Shown piece after piece: positions 1-8,753 of a DNA stretch of 64,000 nucleotides; position 1 is the stretch's first letter; every line of letters begins with the position of its first letter. The notes under the pieces are model-generated. The model saw only the letters and a list, made by a program, of their open reading frames with translations, searched no databases and was not told where the DNA came from. This DNA is from Filimonas effusa (lineage in GTDB: Bacteria > Bacteroidota > Bacteroidia > Chitinophagales > Chitinophagaceae): positions 1,798,001 to 1,862,000 of the forward strand of contig NZ_SDHZ01000001.1 in the NCBI RefSeq assembly GCF_004118675.1, written 5' to 3'. The position numbers were made by a program, and so were the translations under genes.

Positions 1-827
1 GCCCTTTCCAAATCTTTTATAATATCTGCAACAGCGGCACCTTTATAAACAAACTGCCCGTTTTTGCGCAGTTCATAGTCTTTTGCTTCCGGTGCCTTTT
101 TTACATTGAAAACACCGTTACTACTATCGTACAAGGCCTTCTCATTCGGATGCAGGATCAGGGGTTTTCCGGCGTCACTTTCTTCGGCATTCAGCGATAC
201 CTTACCCGATACCACTACTACCTCTACCTGCTTTTCGCCGTACGCTTCTATATTAAAAGAAGTCCCTAATACTTTTGTTTCTACCAGCGGCGTATGAATG
301 ATAAATGGATTTGCAGGGTTGCCTGTTACTTCAAAAAAAGCTTCTCCACTCAAATACACGGTACGTTCTTTGCCCCGGAACACTTCGGGATAGCTAAAGC
401 TGCTTCCGCCTTCGAGCCATATTACAGAGCCATCGGGCAGCTGTAATTTTTTACGTGTTCCTTTTGCTGTATTCACCTGTACCATTTTTACAGGATCCAA
501 TACATTCATCAACCTGTCTTGTAAAAAATAACCGCAGAGGAATACCAGTGCAACCAAACTGGCAGCAATCCACCAGGTACGGCTTGTTTTACGCTTAACA
601 GGTATTACGGGTGTTTGTTCAGGTTGCGCCTCATGCTCCCGCAGTGTGGCGTTCAAACGCTGCTGTAACCGGCCCTGCATTAACCCGGCATCGCCCAGTG
701 TTTCATGGTCCCATGCCGACGTATTCTGAAAACTCTGGTAATATTTTACCATCATCTCCTCCTCTTCGGCAGTTGCCTGGCCGGAAAGATATTTGTCGAT
801 CAGAGATATGAAAACTCGCTTATCCAA
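1..827 (-). CDS. FecR-family anti-sigma factor, partial (3' end outside window)
   Basis: Inner-membrane FecR-type regulator that would hold an ECF sigma factor inactive and relay a signal, classically from a TonB-dependent outer-membrane receptor. About 275 residues are in the window. A cytoplasmic N-terminus of roughly 95 residues is followed by one membrane segment (SRTWWIAASLVALVFLCGYF) and a periplasmic FecR domain containing LPDGSVIWLEGGSSFSYPE, YLSGEAFFEV and VLGTSFNIEAY. The start is probably TTG at 827, because an in-frame TAA lies directly upstream (830-828) and no ATG is nearby. It follows the ECF sigma gene by 198 bases. Family assignment is firm. The substrate of the linked receptor cannot be seen because the gene runs out of the window. 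Confidence 0.93.
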   Translation of the reverse strand, partial: MDKRVFISLIDKYLSGQATAEEEEMMVKYYQSFQNTSAWDHETLGDAGLMQGRLQQRLNATLREHEAQPEQTPVIPVKRKTSRTWWIAASLVALVFLCGYFLQDRLMNVLDPVKMVQVNTAKGTRKKLQLPDGSVIWLEGGSSFSYPEVFRGKERTVYLSGEAFFEVTGNPANPFIIHTPLVETKVLGTSFNIEAYGEKQVEVVVVSGKVSLNAEESDAGKPLILHPNEKALYDSSNGVFNVKKAPEAKDYELRKNGQFVYKGAAVADIIKDLER

Positions 828-851
828 TTACCTGTTTTATAGTATGTGTAG

Positions 852-875
852 CAAAAAGGGGGTATCCCCTAAAAA
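852..875 (-). terminator. Terminator-like hairpin between ECF sigma gene and fecR
   Basis: On the minus strand an AGGGG/CCCCT stem (857-861 with 866-870) with a 4-base loop is followed by five T residues. It lies just upstream of the fecR start, so it could attenuate readthrough from the sigma gene into fecR. The stem is only 5 bp, so this is a weak call. Confidence 0.35.
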
Positions 876-1025
876 TTAACAAAAAAAATATATAATTTTT
901 TGAGAGGCAATAAACCGACACCAGATAATATAGGGGCAGGATATACAAATTTTATGGTCCCAAAAATGATTTTCCTGGATCGTATATACGAGAATATGAA
1001 ATATAATACCTTGTTTACAACCTCC

Positions 1026-1601
1026 TTATAACGATAAGAAAAGGAGCACAACAATACTTAGGGTATTGAGGGAAGAGCGAACACGTTTCAGTGCAATGGT
1101 GATCTGGTTCTCTACGGTTTTGGTGGATATGTTCAGTTTAGACGCGATTTCTTTGTGGGAGAGCTCTTCTTCGCGGCTCAGGATATACACTTCGCGGCAT
1201 TTTTCGGGTAAAGCGGCTACGGCCTGGGCTACCTTTTGGTTCAGCTCGCGTTCTTCGGCGGCCACCATTTGTTCGGTTACCAGTCCCTCTACCCTTTCAT
1301 CAATATGCATGAACAGTTCGTTGCGCACTTTTCCGGTACGGATGTGGCGGAATACATTATAGCGGACAGCGGTGTAGAGGTAAGCGCTGAGGGAAGAATT
1401 GATCTGGATCTGGTTTCTTTTTTGCCAGAGCTGGAGGAAGAGATCCTGGAGGATGTCTTCACAGGCGGCTTTGTCTTTTAATACATTGAAGGCCGAGAGG
1501 AAAAGACCTTCCCAGTAAAGCAGATAGATGTCATTCAATGCCCCCTCATCCCCTCCCGAAAGACGGTCAAGCAGCACCTTATCAGTCATTGTATGATCCA
1601 T
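1026..1601 (-). CDS. RNA polymerase ECF-type sigma-70 factor
   Basis: Extracytoplasmic-function sigma factor of 191 residues, a usual length for the Bacteroidota family. Region 2 (about residues 25-95) contains EDILQDLFLQLWQKR. Region 4 (about 120-180) contains the helix-turn-helix LSHKEIASKLNISTKTVENQ. The C-terminus ends in a hydrophobic tail (SIVVLLFLSL), often seen in Bacteroidota ECF factors. It precedes fecR on the same strand, the standard sigma/anti-sigma arrangement for surface nutrient or polysaccharide uptake. ATG at 1601 or at 1589 (MTDK) are both possible starts. The target operon would be expected beyond the left edge, downstream of fecR. Confidence 0.95.
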   Translation of the reverse strand: MDHTMTDKVLLDRLSGGDEGALNDIYLLYWEGLFLSAFNVLKDKAACEDILQDLFLQLWQKRNQIQINSSLSAYLYTAVRYNVFRHIRTGKVRNELFMHIDERVEGLVTEQMVAAEERELNQKVAQAVAALPEKCREVYILSREEELSHKEIASKLNISTKTVENQITIALKRVRSSLNTLSIVVLLFLSL

Positions 1602-1695
1602 AGCAGTTATTGGCTGAAGAAATAAAACTTACAATAAAATACAGTTAATTCTCATATAATGCAAGCGTATTTCAAATTCATTTCTTATGTAATAA

Positions 1696-1740
1696 TATAA
1701 AAAAAGCGGCCTGAGTAGCAAACTCAGACCGCTTTTCTGT
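1696..1740. terminator. Bidirectional rho-independent terminator after pnp
   Basis: A 12-bp stem with one mismatch (1705-1716 with 1722-1733, loop AGCAA) is flanked by an A-run on the left and T's on the right. It serves pnp on the minus strand, whose RNA ends in a long U-run, and could also work on the plus strand. Confidence 0.8.
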
Positions 1741-1769
1741 CAAAAACAGTGGTAAACCCCTATAAAATT

Positions 1770-3974
1770 CTATGATCTTGGAGGTCTTCCGCCACCATGA
1801 GGGCGATGATTTCCGCCTTCTGGTCTTTCTGGCCTTTCATTATTTTCAGCCGGCATACCTTCTGGTTTAGGCATTAATATTTTGCGGCTTAACTTGAATT
1901 TTCCTGTTTTCTGGTCTAAACCAATCAGTTTTACTTTGATCATGTCGCCTTCTTTCAGCACGCCGTCGAGGTTTTCGAGACGTTTCCATGATACTTCGCT
2001 GATATGGAGTAAACCTTCTTTTTTAGGCATGAATTCTACGAAGGCGCCGTAAGGCTGGATTGTTTTCACTTTTGCTTCGTATACTTCACCTACTTCAGGT
2101 ACTGCAACAATACCTTTGATCCATGTGAGCGCCCTGCTTACGCCATCTTTATTAGCAGAGAAGATGCTTACTTCGCCGAAGTTGCCTACTTCTTCAATAT
2201 TGATGGTTGTGCCGGTTTCTTTCTGGATCTCCTGGATCACTTTACCCTGGGGTCCGATAACGGCTCCGATAAATTCTTTATCGATCACCAGTTTTTCCAT
2301 ACGTGGTGCATGCGGTTTCACTTCAGGACGTGCTTCAGCGATACACTCATACATGGCATCGAGGATATGTAAACGGCCTTTACGGGCTTGTTCGAGGGCT
2401 TCACGCATTACATCCATGCTTAAACCATCGACTTTAATGTCCATTTGAACACCGCAGATACCATCACGGGTACCGGTTACTTTAAAGTCCATATCGCCCA
2501 GGTGATCTTCATCGCCGAGGATATCGGTAAGGATCGCATATTTTCCATCACCACGGGAAATCAATCCCATAGCCACACCGCTCACGTGTTTAGGAACAGG
2601 CACGCCTGCATCCATGAGGGCGAGAGAACCTGCACAAACAGTTGCCATAGAAGACGAGCCGTTTGATTCAAGAATATCGCTCACCACACGAACAGTATAA
2701 GCATATTCGCTACCTGGCATCATTTGCTTCAGGGAGCGCATAGCCAGGTTACCATGGCCTACTTCACGACGGCCGGGACCACGCATAGGCTTCACTTCGC
2801 CCGTTGAGAACGGAGGGAAGTTATAGTGCAGGATGAATTTTGTGTAATCAGATTTTGCAGCGCTTTCAACGAGGAGTTCGTCGAGTGGCGTACCCAATGT
2901 AACAGTCGTTAAAGACTGGGTTTCGCCCCTGGTGAAGAGTGCAGAGCCGTGCGGCGTTGGCAACGGATCTACTTCCATAGCCAGCGGACGTACCTGGTCG
3001 AGCTGACGGCCATCGAGACGGATACGGTCGTCGAGGATCATATCACGCACGAGTTCCCACTGGAGATCTTCGTAGTATTTTTTAGCGAGCTTTTTGGTTT
3101 TGTCTTCTGCTTCTTCGCCCAGGCTTTTCACCAGTTCGTCTTTCAAAGCTTTGAAGGCATCGCTGCGTTCGTGTTTGGCAGTATTACCGCGGGAAATAGC
3201 TTTGATCTTTTCAGAAGCAAAAGCGGCAACCACTTCTTTCAGGGCTTCGTTCTGGTCGGGTTTGGGATAGTCCCTTTTACCGGTAACGCCTTTTTTAGCG
3301 CGCAGTTCTTCCTGTGCTTTGATTTGAACGCGGATAGCGTCGTGCGCAAGTTCAAGCGCCTTTACCAGGTCTTCTTCTTTACACTGCTTGCTTTCGCCTT
3401 CCACCATCATCAGGTTTTTCTCGGTAGCAGCAATGATGAAATCCATATCGGCTTTTGCAAGCTCGGAACGGGATGGGTTTACCACCAGCTGTCCGTCGAT
3501 ACGTGCGATCCGTACTTCAGAAATAATTTCTTTTACGGGAATATCGGATACTGCGAGGGCTGCAGAAGCTGCCAGGCAGGCCAATGCATCCGGTAAAACT
3601 TCTTCATCGCTGGAAACCAGGGTGATGAGCACCTGTACATCGCAGAAATAATCTTCGGGGAAAAGAGGACGTAAAGCACGGTCAACCAAACGGCTGATCA
3701 GCACTTCCGGGTCGCTGAGACGGCCTTCCCTTTTGAAAAAAGAGCCGGGTATACGACCGGCTGATGCAAATTTTTCCTGATAATCAACTGAGAGGGGGAA
3801 GAAATCCTGACCTTCTCTGGGTTCTTTATTTGCAACAACAGTAGCTAGTAATATATTATTGCCTTGTTTAACGGTAACAGAACCGTCGGCCTGGCGGGCC
3901 AATTTTCCGGTTTCGATGGTCACTTCACGACCACCGCCCAGATCAAACGATACACTCAAAGGTTGTGATAACAT
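1770..3974 (-). CDS. pnp: Polyribonucleotide nucleotidyltransferase (PNPase)
   Basis: 3'-to-5' phosphorolytic exoribonuclease of RNA turnover, 734 residues, full length for the family. In order it has a first RNase PH domain (about 15-145), an alpha-helical linker, a catalytic second RNase PH domain (about 320-470, with FSTGEVKPMRGPGRREVGHG), a KH domain with the GPQGKVI loop (about 560-615) and an S1 domain (about 625-695, with GAFVEFMPKKEGLLHISEV). The C-terminal tail is rich in Pro, Gly and Arg. It lies downstream of rpsO on the same strand, the widespread rpsO-pnp order, but a strong terminator separates them here, so pnp probably has its own promoter in 3975-4029. Confidence 0.98.
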   Translation of the reverse strand: MLSQPLSVSFDLGGGREVTIETGKLARQADGSVTVKQGNNILLATVVANKEPREGQDFFPLSVDYQEKFASAGRIPGSFFKREGRLSDPEVLISRLVDRALRPLFPEDYFCDVQVLITLVSSDEEVLPDALACLAASAALAVSDIPVKEIISEVRIARIDGQLVVNPSRSELAKADMDFIIAATEKNLMMVEGESKQCKEEDLVKALELAHDAIRVQIKAQEELRAKKGVTGKRDYPKPDQNEALKEVVAAFASEKIKAISRGNTAKHERSDAFKALKDELVKSLGEEAEDKTKKLAKKYYEDLQWELVRDMILDDRIRLDGRQLDQVRPLAMEVDPLPTPHGSALFTRGETQSLTTVTLGTPLDELLVESAAKSDYTKFILHYNFPPFSTGEVKPMRGPGRREVGHGNLAMRSLKQMMPGSEYAYTVRVVSDILESNGSSSMATVCAGSLALMDAGVPVPKHVSGVAMGLISRGDGKYAILTDILGDEDHLGDMDFKVTGTRDGICGVQMDIKVDGLSMDVMREALEQARKGRLHILDAMYECIAEARPEVKPHAPRMEKLVIDKEFIGAVIGPQGKVIQEIQKETGTTINIEEVGNFGEVSIFSANKDGVSRALTWIKGIVAVPEVGEVYEAKVKTIQPYGAFVEFMPKKEGLLHISEVSWKRLENLDGVLKEGDMIKVKLIGLDQKTGKFKLSRKILMPKPEGMPAENNERPERPEGGNHRPHGGGRPPRS

Positions 3975-4022
3975 AAATCAATCTCCGATTTACAAGATAT
4001 GCAAAATCAGACTATAGCAAAC

Positions 4023-4060
4023 AAAAAATATTCCCAACCGTTCTTAAATCAGTTGGGAAT
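4023..4060 (-). terminator. Rho-independent terminator after rpsO
   Basis: Perfect 9-bp inverted repeat (4030-4038 with 4052-4060, ATTCCCAAC/GTTGGGAAT, 13-base loop), followed on the minus strand by six T's at 4028-4023. It lies about 25 bases after the rpsO stop. Confidence 0.8.
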
Positions 4061-4085
4061 AGCTTTTTACATAGCCTGTAAAAAT

Positions 4086-4358
4086 TTATTTCCTGAGGCC
4101 CAGTTTCTCGATCAGAGCGCGGTAACCAGTCAGGTTATGCTTTTGGAGGTAGCTCAGCAAACGCTTACGCTGACCAACCAGTTGCATTAAACCACGTTGT
4201 GAGGAATGGTCGTGTTTATTAGCTTGCAAGTGCTTGGAGATACTGGTAATACGCTCTGTAACCAGTGCTATTTGAGCTTCAATTGAACCAGTGTTTTCAG
4301 CTTTACCACCGAAATTTGTGAAAATTGTAGCTTTTTTTTCTTTAGTTAAATAAGGCAT
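4086..4358 (-). CDS. rpsO: 30S ribosomal protein S15
   Basis: Primary 16S rRNA-binding protein of the small-subunit platform, 90 residues as expected. The S15 signature is clear: GSIEAQIALVTERI, the HLQANKHDHSSQRGL segment that contacts the 16S three-way junction, and RKRLLSYLQ near the C-terminus. A putative -7 element TACCTTTG lies at 4417-4410 on the minus strand with CAAA (TTTG on the minus strand) 18 bases further upstream, so the 5' leader would be about 45 bases. Confidence 0.98.
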   Translation of the reverse strand: MPYLTKEKKATIFTNFGGKAENTGSIEAQIALVTERITSISKHLQANKHDHSSQRGLMQLVGQRKRLLSYLQKHNLTGYRALIEKLGLRK

Positions 4359-4456
4359 CTCAATTTTTTTAAAAAAACATCCAGGTTTTTACTTCTTCTA
4401 TTTGGAGGGCAAAGGTAATACTTTAATTCAAATGTCAAAAGTAAAAATCTGATTTC

Positions 4457-5146
4457 TTAAATGTTCACAATTGCGGCGCTGTCGATGAGCCTGCTGCGTT
4501 CGGTTTTGAGCATTCTGGACGGATACCTGTTGATGACAATAAAGTCGTGCGTGGCCATAATAATGGCGGTGCCATAGTCGCGGCAGATCTGGAACAGGAG
4601 CTGCATGATCTCGTCGCTGGTTTCGGGGTCGAGGTTACCTGTAGGTTCATCGGCCAGGATAAGTTTGGGTGAATTGAGGAGGGCGCGTGCTATATCTACC
4701 CTTTGCTGCTCTCCCCCACTCATTTCGAAGGGCATTTTAAAGCCTTTGCTTTTCAGGCCCACTTTATCGAGTACGTCGTTGATCTTTTCTTCCATCAGCT
4801 TTTCGTCGGTCCAGCCTGTGGCTTTGAGAACGAACCTGAGGTTTTGATGCACATTACGATCGGTCAATAACTGGAAATCCTGGAATACCACGCCGAGGTT
4901 GCGGCGTAAAAAAGGTACTTTTTTCCAGTTCATCCCTTTTAAATCGAAGCCAGCCACGTTCAGCTGTCCTTCTTTTAAAGGTAATTCGCCATATAAAGTC
5001 TTCAATAAGCTACTCTTACCGGTACCCGTTTTACCCACGAGGTACACGAATTCACCACGACTGATATTAAAGTTGACATCCTGCAATACCAGGTTACTGC
5101 CCTGGTAAATGTTTACATTCCGAACCGATACGACTGTTTCTGACAT
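4457..5146 (-). CDS. ftsE: FtsE-type cell-division ABC transporter ATPase
   Basis: ATP-binding subunit that with FtsX controls septal peptidoglycan hydrolysis at division. 229 residues with Walker A GKTGTGKS (38-45), Q-loop FQDF, ABC signature [15 protein letters not shown] and Walker B LILADEPT followed by the H-loop ATHD. The N-terminal half closely matches the FtsE pattern ([20 protein letters not shown]). No ftsX is adjacent: the downstream neighbour is rpsO and the upstream neighbour is the divergent BlaI gene. A LolD/MacB-type ATPase is the alternative, but FtsE fits better. Confidence 0.9.
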   Translation of the reverse strand: MSETVVSVRNVNIYQGSNLVLQDVNFNISRGEFVYLVGKTGTGKSSLLKTLYGELPLKEGQLNVAGFDLKGMNWKKVPFLRRNLGVVFQDFQLLTDRNVHQNLRFVLKATGWTDEKLMEEKINDVLDKVGLKSKGFKMPFEMSGGEQQRVDIARALLNSPKLILADEPTGNLDPETSDEIMQLLFQICRDYGTAIIMATHDFIVINRYPSRMLKTERSRLIDSAAIVNI

Positions 5147-5230
5147 AATATATTCCGGTTAATAGTCCTGTGAGCCCAAAAATAGAACGAAACTACGTTC
5201 AGCATGCATTCTTTCTCGTAAAATCAAATA

Positions 5231-5266
5231 AACTAAAAAATTAGTTGTAAAACTAAATTCTTAGTT
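5231..5266. promoter_or_regulatory. Tandem BlaI-type operator: two AACTAA-N4-TTAGTT palindromes
   Basis: Two perfect inverted repeats, AACTAA-AAAA-TTAGTT (5231-5246) and AACTAA-ATTC-TTAGTT (5251-5266), with starts exactly 20 bases apart, about two helical turns. They lie 38-73 bases upstream of the BlaI-family repressor start. BlaI/MecI proteins are dimers that bind such dyads and repress their own operon, so autoregulation is the natural reading. The divergent ftsE gene starts 84 bases away and might also be affected. Confidence 0.8.
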
Positions 5267-5303
5267 ATATCTTCATCTCACGAAAACAAATACTGATTTT
5301 CTC

Positions 5304-5678
5304 ATGAAAAAAACGGACCAAACTAAATCACTCACCCGTGCGGAGGAGCAGATCATGCAGGTGTTGTGGCAATTGCAGAAAGGATTTCTGAAGGATATAG
5401 TGGATGCGATGCCCGATCCCAAGCCGCATTCTAATACCGTTGCCACGTTGCTGAAAATACTGGTAGAAAAGCAGTTTGTACAAACCGAACCTGTGGGGCG
5501 AATGCATCTTTATATACCGGCAGTGAGCCGGGAAGCTTATTCGAACTCCAGTTTTTCGGGTTTAATAAAAGGCTATTTCGGCGGGTCGTACAGTAAAGCG
5601 GTTTCGTTTCTCGTAGAAGAAAATAAACTAACTGTGGAAGATCTTGAACTGCTGCTTCAACAACTAAAAAACAAATAA
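5304..5678 (+). CDS. BlaI/MecI/CopY-family transcriptional repressor
   Basis: Winged-helix repressor of 124 residues. The N-terminal DNA-binding part (about 8-78) has the family pattern LTRAEEQIMQVLWQLQKG, LKDIVDAMPDPKPHSNTVATLLKILVEK and the wing GRMHLYIPAVSRE. The C-terminal half is a dimerisation helix region (AVSFLVEENKLTVEDLELLLQQL) where the linked metallopeptidase normally cleaves. It is followed after 6 bases by the M56 peptidase gene, the standard bla/mec-like signalling pair, and preceded by two matching operator palindromes. No beta-lactamase is nearby, so the inducer and regulon may be different from antibiotic resistance. Confidence 0.95.
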   Translation: MKKTDQTKSLTRAEEQIMQVLWQLQKGFLKDIVDAMPDPKPHSNTVATLLKILVEKQFVQTEPVGRMHLYIPAVSREAYSNSSFSGLIKGYFGGSYSKAVSFLVEENKLTVEDLELLLQQLKNK

Positions 5679-5684
5679 ACGATT

Positions 5685-7463
5685 ATGCAAGCCATATTGA
5701 TATACCTGTTGAAAGTATCCGTGTGTTCGGCCCTGCTGCTGGGCTGGTACTGGGTTGCTTTACGTAACAAGCAGTTCAACCAATATAACCGCTTTTATTT
5801 ATTGAGTGTAGTGGTGGCCAGCCTTGTTTTGCCTTTGCTACGGTTTGAATGGTTCACTTTCCAGAGCCAGCATGAGGCTACAGTAAAATTCATGGAGGTG
5901 ATGTATTTTTCTACCGTATCGGAAGCGCCTGCGGGGCCTGTCATTACCTGGCAACTGGTTACCGGAGCCTTACTGGTACTGAGTTTCATTATTCTGCTGG
6001 TAAGGCTGGCATCACGTATTTATCGCATTTACCGGCTTCGTTCGCGTTATCCCTGTACTTACCTGGACGGCAACGTGGTGCTTGTTGAAACTGATTTGCC
6101 AAGTGCGCCTTTTTCATTTCTATCGAACCTGTTCTGGCGAAATGACCTTAGCGTAAATGAAGCTGCGGGGCAGCAGATATTACAGCATGAAATTGCGCAT
6201 ATAAGGGAGAAACATACCTGGGATAAGCTTTTCATGCAACTGGTATTGTGTTTATTCTGGATGAATCCCTTCTTCTGGCTGCTGCAACGCGAGTTGTACC
6301 TGGTACACGAGTTTATTGCAGACCGAAAGGCGATTCAGAATAAAGATGCGTCGGCCTTTGCCACGATGCTGTTACAGGCGCAATTCGGGAAATTCCCCTT
6401 CTCTCCTGCTCAACCATTTTTCTATTCACCTATAAAAAGACGATTACTTATGTTAACAACTTCAAAGAGTCCATCCTATAGCTATGCGCGCAGGGTGATG
6501 GCGCTGCCTTTAGTTGCGGTTGTTTGTATGCTGCTGGCCATAAGAATACAGGCGCAACAGCAACAATTACCTTTAGTTGGCACCGTACAGGGCCTGCACG
6601 TGGTGGGAGCCGATGCCGGCGATGGTGTAACGCTAGAGGCCGACACACTTATGCTCGTAGCACCGGACGACGCCTCCAAGTTTCTTTCTGGTGTGGCCGT
6701 GGATACACCTCGTTTCGGCAATTATAAGGGGCAGGCGGTCACTGATGTTTTCGTTAATTCGGACCGGACGAAGGTGATACTTACGCTGGCGGACAAATCG
6801 ACCAAAGAAATTAGTTATGCCGATGCGATAAAGTATAAGATTATTAAATATCCTCGCCCTGTTATCAAATTATCTCCTCCTGTAATTGATGCGAAGCAGG
6901 ATACGACGGCGAAGACATTCCGGATTGGACCTCATGGTCCCAACGGCCAACCGCCATTGTATGTACTTGATGGTAAAATTTTAAGCTATGATGAATTTGC
7001 GCAGGTGAAGCCGGCAGATATTGAAAGGATAGATGTGTTGAAAGGCAAATCAGCCGAGGACGCTTATGGAGAAAAGGGAAAGAATGGTGTGATTTTAATT
7101 ACCAGCAAAGCGGCAAGTTCTGCTACAACATCTCCTGCGCCTTCCGCTCCGGCAAAACCTGAGATTATGCCTGCCTTCAAGGGCGGCTCCCCTGCCTGGA
7201 TTAAGTTTCTTGAAAAAAATATCGATCGTGATATAACTGTCAAGAACGGAGCTCCGAAGGGAATGTATACTGCCATTATCGGATTTGACGTAGACGCCGA
7301 GGGCAAGATTTCAAATATAAAAATCGAAAAAGACCCTGGTTATGGCACAGGAGCTGAAGCCAGCAGACTTATGAAAATCAGTCCTGACTGGTCGCCAGCA
7401 ATACATGACGGGAAACCTGTTAACGCTTCAGCCAAACAAGCTATCAGCTTTTTGGTACGCTAG
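5685..7463 (+). CDS. M56 (BlaR1-type) membrane metallopeptidase with plug-like and TonB-like C-terminal domains
   Basis: Integral membrane zinc peptidase of 592 residues that should cleave the BlaI-type repressor encoded just upstream. Membrane segments lie at about 5-25, 37-53, 92-108, 183-200 and 272-288. The HEIAH zinc motif is at 168-172 and a probable third ligand is Glu209 in VHEFIAD. After the last membrane segment (from about 290) the periplasmic part differs from classic BlaR1: it lacks a penicillin-binding sensor domain. Instead there is a segment resembling the TonB-dependent receptor plug (about 423-475: PLYVLDGKILSYDE, ADIERIDVLKGKSAEDAYG, NGVILITS) and a C-terminal TonB-like domain (about 515-592: IIGFDVDAEGKISNIKI). 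This architecture is common in Bacteroidota and the ligand is unknown. Confidence 0.93.
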   Translation: MQAILIYLLKVSVCSALLLGWYWVALRNKQFNQYNRFYLLSVVVASLVLPLLRFEWFTFQSQHEATVKFMEVMYFSTVSEAPAGPVITWQLVTGALLVLSFIILLVRLASRIYRIYRLRSRYPCTYLDGNVVLVETDLPSAPFSFLSNLFWRNDLSVNEAAGQQILQHEIAHIREKHTWDKLFMQLVLCLFWMNPFFWLLQRELYLVHEFIADRKAIQNKDASAFATMLLQAQFGKFPFSPAQPFFYSPIKRRLLMLTTSKSPSYSYARRVMALPLVAVVCMLLAIRIQAQQQQLPLVGTVQGLHVVGADAGDGVTLEADTLMLVAPDDASKFLSGVAVDTPRFGNYKGQAVTDVFVNSDRTKVILTLADKSTKEISYADAIKYKIIKYPRPVIKLSPPVIDAKQDTTAKTFRIGPHGPNGQPPLYVLDGKILSYDEFAQVKPADIERIDVLKGKSAEDAYGEKGKNGVILITSKAASSATTSPAPSAPAKPEIMPAFKGGSPAWIKFLEKNIDRDITVKNGAPKGMYTAIIGFDVDAEGKISNIKIEKDPGYGTGAEASRLMKISPDWSPAIHDGKPVNASAKQAISFLVR

Positions 7464-7511
7464 CCGAATGCTATACTATTGTTACTACAAATAATTCCGG
7501 TAACCAGTAGA

Positions 7512-8681
7512 TCAATATTTGATCCACTGGTTATTGGCGTATAGAGATAATGATTTTGTTTCGGCGGCTTCTACGCGGCCAATTACCTGGGCATCGATGT
7601 TCAGGGATTTAGCGAGGGCTATCATACCTTCTGCAGAAGCTGCGTCGGTAAAGACTTCCAGGCGATGGCCCATGTTGAATACCTGGAACATTTCACGGTC
7701 GTCGGCGCCTGAATTTTCCTGTATCAAACGGAAAATAGGCGGTATAGGCATCAGGTTGTCTTTGATGATGTGTAAGGGCTGCGGCAGGTATTTCATACAC
7801 TTGGTTTGTCCGCCGCCACTGCAGTGGATCATACCGTCTATTGCATCGAAATACTGGTCGGCCAGGAGTTTTACCAGTGGTGCGTAGGTACGGGTAGGGC
7901 TTAACAAGAGTTTTCCTATGGATAACTTCGCGCCATCGATATCAACCGTATCGGTCATTTTGTTTTTACCGATATATACCACTTCGTTTTTCAGTTGTGG
8001 TTCAAAGGTTTCGGGGTATTGCTGTGCGTAGATCTTTTCGAGCACATCGTGACGGGCGCTTGTTAAGCCGTTGCTTCCCAATCCACTATTGTATTCCTGT
8101 TCGTAAGAGGCTTGTCCTGCGCTGGAAAAACCTACAATTACGTTACCGGGTTTTATTTTATCGTTTGTGATGAGTTTGTTTTTGGGCCAGCGTGCGGTCA
8201 TGGTGCCGTTTACGGCTATGGTTCTTACCACATCTCCCACGTCGGCGGTTTCGCCACCCAGGTAGTGGATGTCGACGCCGAATTTCTTCAGTTCATCGAA
8301 AAATTCCTGGGTACCGTTGATGACAGCTTCGAGGACTTCGCCGGGGATCCGCAATTTGTTGCGGTCGATGGTGGAGGAGAACAACACATTACCGGTAATA
8401 CCAATACATAACAGGTCGTCGAGGTTCATGGCAACGGCATCTTTTGCGATACCTTTCCAAACGCTCACGTCGCCGGTTTCTTTCCAGTAGAGATAGGCGA
8501 GAATACTTTTGGTACCTGCGCCGTCGGCGTGCATAATATTCACCCAGTTATCATCACCACAGAGGTAGTCGGGATAGATTTTACAGAAAGCATGCTGATA
8601 GAGTCCCTGGTCGAGTTTCTGAATAGCCGCATGAACTTCCTCTTTCTGGGCCGATACACCCCGTTGCGCGTATAAAGACAT
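7512..8681 (-). CDS. purM: Phosphoribosylformylglycinamidine cyclo-ligase (AIR synthetase)
   Basis: ATP-dependent closure of FGAM to aminoimidazole ribonucleotide in de novo purine synthesis. I choose ATG at 8681 (MSLYAQRGVSAQKEEV), giving 389 residues. An in-frame ATG at 8780 would add 33 residues unlike the family and overlap ribF. Family features are the GADGAGTKS-like segment ADGAGTKSILAYLYW, DAVAMNLDDLLCIG, YLGGETADV and GGGQTKCMKYLP. It is divergent from ribF, and a -7-like TACCTTTG lies on the minus strand at 8721-8714. Confidence 0.95.
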   Translation of the reverse strand: MSLYAQRGVSAQKEEVHAAIQKLDQGLYQHAFCKIYPDYLCGDDNWVNIMHADGAGTKSILAYLYWKETGDVSVWKGIAKDAVAMNLDDLLCIGITGNVLFSSTIDRNKLRIPGEVLEAVINGTQEFFDELKKFGVDIHYLGGETADVGDVVRTIAVNGTMTARWPKNKLITNDKIKPGNVIVGFSSAGQASYEQEYNSGLGSNGLTSARHDVLEKIYAQQYPETFEPQLKNEVVYIGKNKMTDTVDIDGAKLSIGKLLLSPTRTYAPLVKLLADQYFDAIDGMIHCSGGGQTKCMKYLPQPLHIIKDNLMPIPPIFRLIQENSGADDREMFQVFNMGHRLEVFTDAASAEGMIALAKSLNIDAQVIGRVEAAETKSLSLYANNQWIKY

Positions 8682-8713
8682 TACCTTAAAACAGTTTTGT
8701 TGTAAAATTGCGG

Positions 8714-8740
8714 CAAAGGTAATTAAATGAATTAGCTTTG
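8714..8740. promoter_or_regulatory. Divergent -7 elements between purM and ribF
   Basis: TACCTTTG on the minus strand (8721-8714) faces purM, and TAGCTTTG on the plus strand (8733-8740) faces ribF. Both match the Bacteroidota -7 consensus TANNTTTG. A TTG at 8708-8710, 22 bases upstream, could be the -33 element for ribF. No clear -33 was found for purM, so confidence is limited. Confidence 0.35.
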
Positions 8741-8753
8741 CCCCTTTCATTTT

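Noticed and set aside
2949-3596. Long open frame opposite pnp
   Set aside because: Antisense shadow of a certain PNPase gene, with no signal or family match.
5231-5266. Palindromes as a terminator for ftsE or the repressor
   Set aside because: Arms are AT-rich 6-mers upstream of the repressor gene; position and symmetry suit operators, not terminators.
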